From the NCBI GenBank assembly GCA_013176395.1, contig JABMLP010000020.1, forward strand, positions 496,001-560,000: a stretch of 64,000 bases of DNA, written 5' to 3'. The stretch comes from Venturia oleaginea (taxonomy: Eukaryota > Ascomycota > Dothideomycetes > Venturiales > Venturiaceae). How positions within the stretch are numbered: the stretch's first letter is position 1; every line of letters begins with the position of its first letter. The notes beneath the pieces were generated by a model. The model had not been told where the DNA came from, did no database searches, and saw only the letters and a program-made list of their open reading frames with translations. The position numbers and the translations under genes were made by a program. Of the stretch, positions 32,879 through 43,814 are shown in pieces.

Positions 32879-34256
32879 CTACTTGACCGAGAATCGGTAT
32901 GATGCCTCCAAAGAGTACGCGTCATCACCAGGCCCAAATATCTGCTCACTTTCGCGTTGCCATTCAGGCTGGTTGATAGCGTCAATCCAATCCTCGACCT
33001 CCATCACCACACACCCGTACTTCTCGACAACACGCGGCTTGCTAGCGTCGTTGAAAAAGCCCTGCGTCTCTTTCAACGCGAGACTGCCATTCTGACCACC
33101 GCAGTTGTAGACCTGGAAGGCTTTCTGATCCGTGAAAATGTCGATTTGGATACCGGTGAAGTTGCTAGATAGCGAAGCGACAGGGGCGTCTTTCTTCCAA
33201 TCGTAATCTCCGAGTAGTTCGCGATTGACGATGTAGCAAGTGTCGTACCCAGAACAGTTGGTTCCACAATTTCCTAGTATTTCAGGATCGGAAAACCCTG
33301 CACCAATTTGCTTTGGCGCAGACCAGAAATCGTTGACAGAACCCTTCGGGTTTGGAAGAATCGTTCCATTCGGGATGAGAATTCCATCGGTTCCTACCCG
33401 CTGTCCACTATATGGCATTGATAAAGTGTGGTTGAAGGTTGTTGGGGTATTTGGGTTTTGGAATCCATCTAGGTTCCAATACGTGTGAGAGCTTAGCATG
33501 ATAGGCGTCTTTTTGGTCAATGCTTTGGCTGTCATCTTAAAATGCCAGGCATTTGGTGTAAGAGTGTACGTCACAACGCTAGAGACGTCTCCCGGGAAGC
33601 CTTGGTTTCCATCCGCATCAAAAAGCGTAAACGTGATCGAATTCGCGCTGTGAGCAGCAACGGTCCAATTCCTCTATTTCGAGTAAGCACTGCGACAGCG
33701 AGTGGTGTCGAGAAACATTACCCAATCCCAGCCGTCCGGTCCTCCATGCAGGGTGTTTTTCCCGTCGTTTTCATTGGGAATCACCTTGTAGGTCACACCG
33801 TCGATTTCGAAGGAGCTGTATGATACGTCAGATGGCAAGTGTCTGGCGGGAGAGGATGGAAAGTACCTGTTTTTGATTCGGTTCGCATAACGGCCTGAAG
33901 ATTAGTGATATGAATTAGAGCAGTCAAACGGCGCTAGTACCTGGCACGCCTCCAAGATGGGGATGTTGTTTGTCTATGCTGTAGTACGTAGCATTGTCGA
34001 ATCCCAAAACAATGTCGCGTTCAATGCCTTCCAGAAGTCAGCGTAAGTGGCATCCATCTTCGCCACGAGACAAACCATTGGTATCGTTGATGAAGAGATT
34101 GGAGATGCTAGCGCCATAGGGAATGAACTTTGCGCGAATGCCTGGTGCTACCAAGGTATATTTCCCGTCAGGGCCAGGTCCTCCACCACCGTAAGATGCG
34201 TACTTTGGAGGCCAGGCGTAAGCTACCCCGAAGAGGAGAAGCGCAGCGATGAGCAT
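32879..34256 (-). CDS. secreted aldose 1-epimerase (galactose mutarotase family)
   Basis: Five exons (34076-34256, 33941-34027, 33867-33894, 33722-33815, 32879-33673) with four introns of 46-51 bp give 394 residues. Residues 1-16 form a signal peptide (MLIAALLLFGVAYAWP). Family landmarks in order: FIPYGASISNLF, GGVPGRYANRI, NTLHGGPDGWDW (catalytic His), SSHTYWNLDG (second His), FQVYNCGG and VVMEVEDWIDAINQPEW (glutamate region). The enzyme interconverts alpha and beta sugar anomers; with a signal peptide it acts outside the cell or in the wall. An in-frame ATG at 34427 exists, but it would bury the signal peptide, so 34256 is chosen. The third exon is only 28 nt. Confidence 0.92.
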
Positions 34257-35988
34257 CGTTCTGAACAGCGTGCTGATTCTTTTGAAGGAGCACCATTTCG
34301 AAAGCCGGGAGGGAAGAGCACTTAAATCCAAATGATATTTGACCCTGGGATCGTCGCCCGCAAACAAGTGCTCATCTTCCCCACAGGGTCGACCTGGGGT
34401 AACCTCAATTGCGGAGAGACCCATCACGCGAAGGATGGAGCGTCATATGGTCTCGTTACCAGCTTCTCCGAATCCCCGGAGCCTGGTACGAAGGTGCAGC
34501 AGTTGGAGGTGAGGATCGCAGTGAGATTCGAAGAGCTTCCCATTTTGGGCGACGTTAGCGTCAGCTAATAAAGCCCTGGAATGCAGAGGGCATGGCGACA
34601 TGGATTCATGGAATATCCTTCGTGCAACAACTATTCACCCGTTCTATTAAACCTCGGGCGGATTGTTGTCAGCTCAAGCTAAGATAGAAAGAATTTCAGG
34701 TTTTTGGTAATTACAATTGCATAGGAACAACGCGTGTGGAGTGTAGTGAACGGTGCGCTCAAGTGTATATCTCAACGCTCAATTAATTCATCTGGTTGTC
34801 TGTTTTCCACTTGTCAAGGAAGACGAGCTTCGTCGAGTCAACAGACGGAATATTAGTCACCGTTTGATGTATCTTCGTAGGTAGCGACGGGAGCGTTCCC
34901 ATTGGTGGATTGATAAGCAGCAAGGCTGACAGTGGGATATCATGACTTTGTACTTGGTAGAATCGACTAACTTATCGATACATTGGTTACATAAGCTTAG
35001 AACCTTGCGGAGTACCAGACGAACAGGCGCCGACTCAAGGGAGAATTATTCATGCATGTCCGCGAATCATGGCCCAGGTGGCTCGCTTGAGGGAGGGGAG
35101 GGACTGACAGGGAGAGTTAATACAAAGTAAATCAGGAGGACTCGCCAGTGATACAGGAATACTACATGACCTCTGTCTTGCACCGTTGTATCTTACACCT
35201 GACAATTCTGTTCAGTTAGTGCAGCAAAAGCGTCTCTCTGAAATTGAATGGTCCTCCCACCGGGGCCGAACAAGCGTCAGGTTGAGCACACGATGCGTGC
35301 AAGGTCCTTTTCTCTGTTTTACCATGGACTTGTCACTTGTGCAACTCTTCGCAATCGCAATCGACATGATCCTTTCGACTAGCCAGCTGCGGGAAGGCAT
35401 CGTGTGGGGAAAGCTTGATTTCCTCACGAGTTTTCACCTCACGAACTTCGGTTTCAGCCCGCACAATGTGAACATGTCGACAAGTCGCAGTAGCAGCCAT
35501 GGAGGCTGGTGTTGTTTCATATTGCCTGTCACAACTGAACAGAGGCGCCATGATCCATCGGTCATGACATGACGAGACGATCATTACGGGCACTGACTGA
35601 CTGAGGCCCACCCCCTGTCTGTTCAGGCGCGGCATGAGTTCCTGTGTGTGCAGAGTGCAGACGTTTCAAACCACTTTCTCCAACATTTGCAGTCTTCTGT
35701 CGAACAGAGAGTCGCTGTCGCTGTACAAGAACACCATCACGGTGACTCCGTGGCGCTCTCATTCTCGCCTGTACCCACGAGAATCACTGGCTCTTCTTTC
35801 CCATCTGCCTCTCCGCTTTGGTATTGTGCGCCACGGCCCTAGCAACCACCACCCACCACCCACCACCCACCACCCACTCTTATCCATCTCGTCACAATCC
35901 TCGAGCCCTCCCCGACATTCCATGGTGATATAATACCTCCCGCGAAGCGCTGCTGCTGTTCTCAGCTGCTAGCAACAAGAGCCATAAT
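34257..35988. other. 1.7-kb intergenic region between divergent genes
   Basis: No supported gene. The right end (35640-35988) is C/T-rich like a promoter and 5' UTR and includes about five copies of the 7-bp unit ACCACCC at 35844-35878. Plus-strand frames at 35186-35572 and 35634-35933 have no recognisable content. Confidence 0.5.
35844..35878 (+). repeat. ACCACCC short tandem repeat
   Basis: About five 7-bp units in tandem in the probable 5' UTR or promoter of the RING gene. It may be a length-variable site. Confidence 0.75.
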
Positions 35989-38682
35989 ATGCGTCCTATT
36001 CGCCTGCTGATATCGCTCAGCTTTTGCATACTTACCATAACTACCCTCCTGTTCCTCCTCCCCGCCCAGCGAGATCAACTGGCTTCAACAGCACCAGCGA
36101 CTCCCAAGAAGAAGGGCAAACTACGAGCACTCTTCTCCTTCCAGACCCCTCTCTTCCCACCCTCGGCCATAATCAGCCTCACCGATGACAACTCCACATT
36201 CTTCCTGGCCAGACCTGCAGCGTTTGGGCCACTACTGCCTGCGAATGGTTTGAGCGGGCAATTATGGATAGGAAGTGGCTTTGGGGAAGATAACTTAGGC
36301 CGTGGAGGGCGAGCTGAAGGGGAATTGGGCTGCAGCGATGTGCCCGGTTGGGACGAAAGCTTGAATAAACCAGGCCACATTGCAAATGGAGATTCGAAAA
36401 TGAAATATACCACTCACACGACGAAACCGGATCTGACCAGAAAGGAGAAGGGCAAATCAAAACGTGCCCATGCCAAGGAAGACCAACCTGCGGATGTGGA
36501 GGAACCTGTTGTCATAGCATCGGACATATCCAAATCGGATGACGGCACAGACGATCATCTTCTTAAAGACTCGGATGCTCGAGACGCTGCTTCCTCCCAG
36601 GGCGTATCGAAACACGCGGACATCCAGTCACTGCAGGAGAGCGCCGAGATCGCCGGAAAGGTGGTTTTACTGAGTCGCGGAGGCTGCGGCTTCCTCGAAA
36701 AGGTCAAATGGGTGCAGAGAAGAGGTGGCAAAGCCCTCATCGTGGGAGATGATGTACGTGGAGGACAGCTGGTTACAATGTATGCCAGAGGAGACACAAC
36801 AAATGTGACTGTTCCAGCCATTTTCACTTCATACACTACGGCACATCTACTGTCGTCCTTAATTCCATACGGAAGTACTTTTGGGCCTATCACTGTGGAC
36901 GGTAACAAGTTTGCTAAACTTCCCACAAAACTCAACAAAGGCAAAGGCAAGAACTTGGATAGTGACGACAACAAGCCAAGATTCACGACAACAGCAGAAG
37001 CATCAAAGCCTACAGCTATCGTCAAAGAGAACACCGAGAAAGTGCTATCAAATGCGAAAGCGGCATCGCCAACGGAGTCACACAAAGGACTGGCACGCTC
37101 AGTTTTGTCCTGGATCGGTCTCGGAGACGACCATAATCCCTCTGATGTCAGCCGTCGACCACCAAACAGTGGCGCTTTGGACTGGGTCATGGTCGAAGAC
37201 TGGGACGATGATAAACACAGGAAGACCAAGAAAAAGGATGCCAAGGGACGAAAGGATGTTAGCATGAACCCTACGGCGGATAACTTTGTCATTGGCGTTC
37301 ACGATTGGCGCGATCCAGCCCTTCTTTCGAATAAGAAAAACCAGGACTCTTCCGCGGTTAAACCACGTGAAGCTGACAAGGCCAAGGATAAAACTAAAGC
37401 CGTCCCAGCGAAGGGGCTGAAATTGAAAGGTGGCAGCATAACGCCCGGGAGCGGCGAGTACGAGATTCCAGGGGTTCATACGGAACCCAGCAGTAAAGAG
37501 AAGACTGCTACCCATGGCCAAATGGAGAAGGAAAAGTCCGTTTCTTCGGGCGATGGATGGCTCAGTCACCTACACTGGGGTCACGACAATGTCGAATCTG
37601 AACATCACGATGTGCAGTGTGCAGGGAAGAAATGTACCGATCTTGGCCCTTCCTCTTCCTCACCAGGCAAGCCTAGTGAACAGCCCAAAGCTAAGAACGA
37701 ACCCGACCACGACGGTCTATGGGTCACACTTACGCCCACCAATATGTCTTCTAGTCCCTTCTTCGATACTCTGCTCGTCCTGGTGGTCAGCCCTCTTGCC
37801 ACCCTTACTGTCGTGTATGCACTTTTGCTGCTTCGTTCAAGGATCCGGCGACGGAGATGGCGGGCTCCAAAGTCTGTTGTGGAACGACTTCCCGTCCGCA
37901 CCTATCATACCATATCTAGTGAAGCAAGCACCACATCCATCGCTACTCCTATCTCATCGTCACCATCCACGCCTCTCTTATCACCTGGACCGAGACGCAT
38001 TGTCTCACGATCTTCATCGCGCTCTAGACCGAGATCACGAACGACTTCGGAAGTGCCCGAAACCGCAACATCGTCTTCGCCTTTTAGCGAACACCATGAA
38101 AGCCTTTCTGCACAAGAGAAACGCGAGAACGGGCTTGCTGAATGGCGACGTCGCTACGGCGGACGGCAAAAAGAATGTGTTGTGTGCTTGGAGGAGTACG
38201 TTGATGGGGTCAGCCGAGTTATGAGCCTTCCCTGCGGACATGAATTCCACGTTGAGTGCATGTAAGTGGATCAACCTTGTGACATGAAGCTTCTTCTGCT
38301 AACATATCGTAGTACGCCGTGGTTGACAACTCGCCGTCGAACATGTCCAATCTGCAAAGGCGACGTTGTGCGTAGCATGCAGCGTGGGAGCCTCAGCTGG
38401 CAAAATTCGTATGACCGTCACCAACGAGATGCTTCATCTTCAGACGACGATGAGGATGAAGTCCAGGCTCAAGCCGCCATCAACAGGAATGATTCACCAA
38501 CCTCGGCCATGCCAATGCCCTTTTCTAACAACCTCGATCTGGAGCTTGGAATCGAAGAGGAGCGGCGTTCGAGACCATCAAGTCCTCGGCCCCCTTCTAT
38601 AGTACCGGAGAGGTGGCGGGATTGGTTTGTGGGATTCTTTGGAGGTAGAAGAGCTGAGCCTGAGGCCGATCGAAACAGATGA
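35989..38682 (+). CDS. PA-TM-RING type transmembrane E3 ubiquitin ligase
   Basis: Exon 1 (35989-38261) and exon 2 (38313-38682) are joined by a 51-bp intron (GTAAGT donor, GCTAACATATCGTAG), giving 880 residues. Residues 1-28 are a signal sequence or anchor. A protease-associated (PA) domain is at about 222-300 (KVVLLSRGGCGFLEKVKWVQ, then GGKALIVGDD). A long charged linker follows, then a membrane helix at about 588-612 (FFDTLLVLVVSPLATLTVVY), an Arg-rich and Ser-rich stretch, and a C-terminal RING-H2 at about 728-775 (CVVCLEEY, LPCGHEFHVECITPWL, CPICKG). The intron splits the RING after the second Cys-His set. Such proteins ubiquitinate membrane or luminal cargo in the endosome/vacuole pathway. 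The partner is unknown. Confidence 0.93.
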
Positions 38683-39515
38683 TTTTGGTGTCACCGGTTT
38701 GGATTTGAAGAGCGAACATACCCACGGATACACATTTTGGAGGTGGTGTTTAATGACCTGTTGCGTAACTGAGGCAAGGGAGGTAGTGATTGGTGTTATT
38801 GGACGGCCTTGGATCCAGGCTTTGTTTTTGGCATGAAGAAGGCAAGTATTCTCACCACTTTCGGATGTATAGAGAGAAGGACAGAACATGGTCTTCCAGA
38901 TGTCTTTCTCGTATATATACCCCTGCCTTTCAGATGGTACCGTGCCTGCCAAATTGGGAAGTCTTGCGTCAGGTTGTGATGCTTCGGTCTTGCCTTCGTT
39001 GGCTACTTCCGCTTTCGTATAGCTGGAACCTTTCCGTGCTTCTTGTATTCCTTCCCTCTACCCGACACCCAACTTCATCTGGCTTCACTGAACAATTCAA
39101 GTCCACCAAGAACCATCATGACTCTTTCGTTGATGACAATTGATCCCCATCTCAGTTGTGACTGCACCCGCAGTGCTTCGATATGGACCTCCTGCCTCAC
39201 CACTTCACACCATCCTTCCTCACAGCTCACAGCTCACCACTGAGCTTGCCAAAAAGCGCGAGCTATGTTTGTACCTCTTCTACCGACCGCCGTCATGTCT
39301 GCACCCATCTCAACTTCACTTTTGGATCAACTTCGACGACGACGATATTTCACCGTTGCTTTTCCGACAGACTACGACGCTTGCGCAACCCACATCTGCA
39401 TAGGATATCACAATAAGCTTAGCTGAGTACGCTCTTCCCGGTGGTTCAATCCAAAGACCGATGCGAACTCATCACCCTCGTCACTTTTTTAAACGTCTCA
39501 CACTAATTCGGTAGA
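38683..39515. other. intergenic, C/T-rich promoter on the right
   Basis: 3' flank of the RING gene, then 300 bp of C/T- and TCA-rich sequence, a typical fungal promoter and leader, before ATG 39516. No gene seen. Confidence 0.5.
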
Positions 39516-39872
39516 ATGCTTCGTCTCCATCCAACAGCCATCATTCTGACACCAAACGACATTCAAATTGCCAATGAGAGGCTCATGGCGCGTGCATTTC
39601 GTGAGAAGATCCAGGTCTGCCGTGGCCCCGAGCGATCGAGAGATGAGGCTATTGTCTCAAGAACAACACGGCTTCAAGCTCCAAGACAGGCTGAGATCTC
39701 CGACTCCGACTCAGACTGCTCGAGTGACACAAGCAACGCATCGAAGCCTCAGCTTGCCTCAATCCGTCATCGGAGCCTGACGGTTTCCAATGATAGCAGT
39801 ACTGGCGACGAGTATCTCTTTCCACATGACGACGACCCTTATCAACAAACAATCCGCCCCGAACTGGTATAG
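39516..39872 (+). CDS. small conserved-looking polar protein, 118 aa
   Basis: ATG to TAG without intron. The start (MLRLHPTAIILTPNDIQIAN) reads like a short beta strand and helix, followed by a basic stretch and a Ser/Asp-rich middle (EISDSDSDCSSDTSNAS). It ends GDEYLFPHDDDPYQQTIRPE. The gap to the next ATG (40017) is only 144 bp. It could be a separate small gene or the first exon of the next gene, using the GTATAG after PEL as donor and AAG at about 40034 (after TGCTAACAATG) as acceptor. No function recognised. Confidence 0.6.
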   Translation: MLRLHPTAIILTPNDIQIANERLMARAFREKIQVCRGPERSRDEAIVSRTTRLQAPRQAEISDSDSDCSSDTSNASKPQLASIRHRSLTVSNDSSTGDEYLFPHDDDPYQQTIRPELV

Positions 39873-40016
39873 CGCACCCACAAAGCCTTCAAACACCCCT
39901 GAGCTCTCCTTCAATTCAACTCACCCGCCACCGCTCACCCTGCTTCCTCTGTTCGCTCGCCTGCTCGCCCACTTTTTACCAACTAATTTGCTTGTTGTTT
40001 TATCACAACTTGGGCT

Positions 40017-41561
40017 ATGATGCTAACAATGAAGAAGTCTAGGGAGCAGTTGCCACGGTCACCGCTTTATCAGTCACACTCAGCCGCCTCGCCCAAGAGT
40101 TCACCAAACCTACGAGGTTCACCAGGAACACCGCTTCGTGTCACCTCACTGCGCCATCAATTCAGCGAAGGAGCGATGCCTCAGACTGGCAGCTTCAATG
40201 GATCGCCGTCTCCGCAACAAGGCACGATGTCTGTCCAACGCCGAAATTTGCCGCCATACGCGCAGCCGGACGACTCAAAGCGCATGTTTGGTGAGGACTA
40301 TTTCCAACAGCAGCTCATTAAAGCATCCGAATCCGCATCTAAAGCCGCTGTGAAGGACGAGCCTTCCCCATTAGAGATCTTCGGACTCGCTAGTTGGGAG
40401 CAATGGGAGGAGCAGCTGGACTGGCAAATTGGTCATAAGCGCGGTTATCCCCAGGGTTATACTGGTCCAGGCGGTACTTGTGATGTTGTCGAGGTCGAGA
40501 GAGTACTGCGCCGTCAACTTGCCAGAGAATTGATCAATGGGGATATCCCATGGAAAGATGGGCCAATCCCACCACCAGGTCCTCCTCCAGAGAATGACAA
40601 GCCAAGACTGGAGATCGAACTCCCAGATAACATGCAAGGCTACCGCACTCGGCCTATGTCATCGCGCGGCGCATCCGCAGCCCGCGATCGTTCCTCTCAG
40701 CCATCGCCTGTTCATATTCCCCACTGTCTCATGATGGCCCAACCGCATGCTCACCGCGCTAGAGCTGAGCAGTATAGATCTCCTTCATTACAACAGTATG
40801 CACCTTCCCTTAACCGGCGTCAGCTCACTCCTATTGGACTTCCCGTGCCTGGCCAGCACATCTCACCTATGAACCAGTTCACACCTGGTGCATTCGCTAA
40901 CCCAGGACACTCATTCTCACCGGCTGGCGTCATGGGCCCATACTCACATATGTCTCAATTCAATGCTCACGCAGCATACATGCCTGCGCACAATCGCCAA
41001 CCTTCTCCTGCGGCAATGGGTTCACCTGCGACAACGAGCTATCACCACACCCAGCGTCGCAGCACGCCATTCCGCCAGACATCTCCGTTCGAGCGCGTGA
41101 GCTCTGGATCTCCAATCTCCAGGAGCGCCTCATCGTTGAGCGATGTGACGAGCAGCGCACCCACCTCACGTTACGCAGAACGTTCGGATACGAGCATGAC
41201 AAGTGCTCCACGTTCTTCAATGCCAACTCAATCAATACACATGCCTCGCTCACGGCCAATGAGTACACCACACACTCCAACGTCTTATGAGCGGAACAAT
41301 CAATTCATGACTCGTACCTCTCATGAACAAGGAGTACCTACACAACGGCCTACACCGCCTCCTGCCATTGGACATGGACGTCCACAACTCCCTCGTTGGC
41401 AACGTAACCAGGAGAATTCAGAAGAGGCAGCCATGAGTGCGCTGCAAGGCGAGATGGAGCGTGTCCGTATCAGTGAGCGGAACAGAGAGATGGAAGGAGA
41501 AGTAATGAACAATACTCCTCCACATGAAAGCCTCATGGAGCGCTATTTGAGAGAGGACTAA
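40017..41561 (+). CDS. Ser/Pro/Gln-rich hypothetical protein, 514 aa
   Basis: A continuous ATG-to-TAA frame of 514 residues. Most of the chain is low complexity (SP, PQ, HM runs) with many SP/TP sites, suggesting a disordered, phosphorylated protein. One ordered core is seen at about residues 118-185 (SPLEIFGLASWEQWEEQLDW, then HKRGYPQGYTGPGGTCDVVE), followed by a short helix. A C-terminal helix carries ALQGEMERVRISERNREMEG. The family was not recognised; the overall style resembles fungal transcription or RNA-binding regulators, but no DNA-binding domain is visible. The preceding 118-residue frame may be part of the same gene. Confidence 0.65.
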   Translation: MMLTMKKSREQLPRSPLYQSHSAASPKSSPNLRGSPGTPLRVTSLRHQFSEGAMPQTGSFNGSPSPQQGTMSVQRRNLPPYAQPDDSKRMFGEDYFQQQLIKASESASKAAVKDEPSPLEIFGLASWEQWEEQLDWQIGHKRGYPQGYTGPGGTCDVVEVERVLRRQLARELINGDIPWKDGPIPPPGPPPENDKPRLEIELPDNMQGYRTRPMSSRGASAARDRSSQPSPVHIPHCLMMAQPHAHRARAEQYRSPSLQQYAPSLNRRQLTPIGLPVPGQHISPMNQFTPGAFANPGHSFSPAGVMGPYSHMSQFNAHAAYMPAHNRQPSPAAMGSPATTSYHHTQRRSTPFRQTSPFERVSSGSPISRSASSLSDVTSSAPTSRYAERSDTSMTSAPRSSMPTQSIHMPRSRPMSTPHTPTSYERNNQFMTRTSHEQGVPTQRPTPPPAIGHGRPQLPRWQRNQENSEEAAMSALQGEMERVRISERNREMEGEVMNNTPPHESLMERYLRED

Positions 41562-42658
41562 GAGGTGAGTCTCATATCTGATCAGTACAGTTTCTAATAC
41601 TAAAGGTGTACAGTGAAAGAGGAATGACGGCTGAGACGACTGGAGTTTTCACTGCGTAAAGTACAAATGGTTGCTTTGATTGTGGTTTGGGCGTTCTGAA
41701 AAATGTTTCTCTTGCGGTTGTCGATCCCACATGGAGCACTCTGGAAGGTGGAAGGGACGATTTTTGTTTGACTACGATACTTTCTTTTTGTTTTTTTCAC
41801 TCTCAAGAGTATATATTACCCAAAATTGGTGGTGTGAAAGGAGATTTCTTTGCTTTGATTGTTGATCAGGACATGCTCAAACCCTTTTGAAGAGCAATGA
41901 TTTGTAGACAAATTGTTTGCGCTGGAAAATCGAGAAGACTTTGTCACCAAAATGCTTATACCTCTTGTCAGTTAATGTCTGTCTATCCCACAAGTCTTGA
42001 CAAGCGCCTGAACCGCATGGCAGAAACATTGTACATTGCATCCAGCAACGACTTATGCTCGAAGAATGATGGCCCTTGGTAAGATCCTACAGAATCATCC
42101 AACAGCTGCAGGGACTGACGAATTGCTTTATCTTCGAACGATGATATTGACAATCTTGCCATAGTTGTAGTATCCTCTGATCATCTCTCCGAACTTCATC
42201 TCCAAGCTCGACTCCAGGGTGGATGGAGAAATAAGATCGTGTCGACAGGAAAGCGTCGCAGTCTTTTTGTTCCTTGGACGCTTGCTGTGTTTTGTCCGAA
42301 ATTCTGGGAGTCTTATGAAGCTATTTGGTATTTGGGTTATACTGAGGTGGTGTTGAGAGTTTCAAGGTACTTTAAGACGGGCTTTGCTTGCCCCCTATGT
42401 CGGGTTCTGGATTCAATATGGTTGGTGATTGTATGATTCCCTTTTCGTCGGTTGATTGACCAATTTGCGGCGGGATAGTCAGAAGTATCGGGGCTAGGAA
42501 TACCTCTCCTGGAGTGAGACAAAAGCTTTGGGTTTTCTCACGATGTTGGCGTCTCACTTTGCCAGAAGCTGGAGGACGTTGGTAACGGTTTTTTTCAGAT
42601 CCACTGAGATTCAGTTATTTCATGGATTACGCTGCTGATCGATTGAGGCTAATTGCCA
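41562..42658. other. 1.1-kb intergenic region with a possible minus-strand exon
   Basis: The left part is the 3' flank of the preceding gene. On the minus strand, about 42245-42128 reads PSTLESSLEMKFGEMIRGYY followed by NYGKIVNIIVRR and a TAA, which looks like a genuine C-terminal exon, but no upstream exon could be linked. Other frames have no content. Confidence 0.35.
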
Positions 42659-43814
42659 CTATAACTTCTCGAACTTGGGCTTCTTCCTCTGGATACCTGA
42701 TAGCAAAGCGGCCTTCACATCATCTGACTGCACCATGCTCGCGTTCCAGATGGCGGTATATCTGAGGCCTAGAAAAGGATGTTAGTCTCTCTCGACCCAG
42801 AGAGAAAATGGACGTCAACTCACCATCCTCAATACTTCTGTCCCTCGAAAAGTTCAGAATCTCCTTTGTTCCAAAGACAGCGACAGGGCTCTTTTCGGCA
42901 ATCAACTTGCAGATGGCCAATGCACCTTCCATACCCTGAGCCTTATCCTCAAATACATTCGACACAAATCCCACTCTGAGAGCCTCGTCGGATCCAAACT
43001 CCCGAGCAGTCAAACAAACTTCCTTGACCCAAGAATAACTGATTCCCATTTTCGGTAATCTAGTCAACGTCCCGATATCTGCCGCCAAGCCGATGTCGAC
43101 CTCCTTTACACACATCCTCGCGTCCTTGGTACAAACTCTGATATCACAAGCGACACCCATGTCGATTCCGAGACCGAAGGAGTAGCCGTGCATGAGAACA
43201 ACGACGGGTTTCGAGCATTTCTCGATGCTGGTGATGCAGTCTTGGAATTCGAAGACGTGTTCGCGGAGAGCGGTGGCACGGCGAGCAGTGTCGAGGTTTC
43301 CGGAGGCGGGACCTAGGGTTGGGCCTTGGGAAGCAGCTTGGACATCTAGACCGGCAGTGTAGGCGCGGGGACCTTTTCCAGAGAGGAGAATGCTGCGGAC
43401 GTTGGAGTCGTGAGAGAGTTTTTGGAAAATTTGGGAGAGGTTGAGCCACATTCTGACGTTGGTGTGTTAGATGCATGTGAGCGAGCGTTGATACAGAAGC
43501 CGTGTAGACACAGAATTCTTAGTGTCTGAGTTGATCCGAGTTCTTGAAGTGTAGCAAAATCATACTTTTAGAAGGAGGATTGAAGAGATAGAGGCGAATT
43601 TTGGGCGCATGACAGGGGACTAATGATAGATGGGGTGTATTATAAATAGAAGATAGAAGGAAGGCATGGTCTTGAATGGAACCAGAGCCACAGGATAAAC
43701 TTACTGCTCGACAAATGCATTCAGCTTCTCTGGTCGATTGATCTCGACATGTGCAACATACTCGAAGGGGAAAGAGATGTTGAAATATTTGAAGTTATAG
43801 TCGGAGGCCCCCAT
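42659..43814 (-). CDS. delta(3,5)-delta(2,4)-dienoyl-CoA isomerase (crotonase family)
   Basis: Exons 43705-43814, 42824-43452 and 42659-42768, with introns of 252 and 55 bp, give 282 residues. The start MGASDYNFKYFNISFPFEYV is followed by the crotonase signature: oxyanion-hole parts AYTAGLDVQ and HGYSFGLGIDM, then CDIRVCTKDARMCVKEVDIG, where the Asp/Glu set (Glu in KEVD and the following Asp) is the pattern of ECH1-type isomerases. The enzyme moves double bonds in 3,5-dienoyl-CoA during beta-oxidation of unsaturated fatty acids. The C-terminus is EKL, close to but not a standard peroxisomal PTS1 (SKL), so the compartment is uncertain. The first intron is unusually long. Confidence 0.9.

Noticed and set aside
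35186..35933. Plus-strand ORFs in the promoter region
   Set aside because: No domain, biased composition, and positioned as promoter or leader of the RING ligase gene.
36555..37292. 245-residue minus-strand ORF
   Set aside because: Shadow of the PA-TM-RING coding region in the antisense frame.
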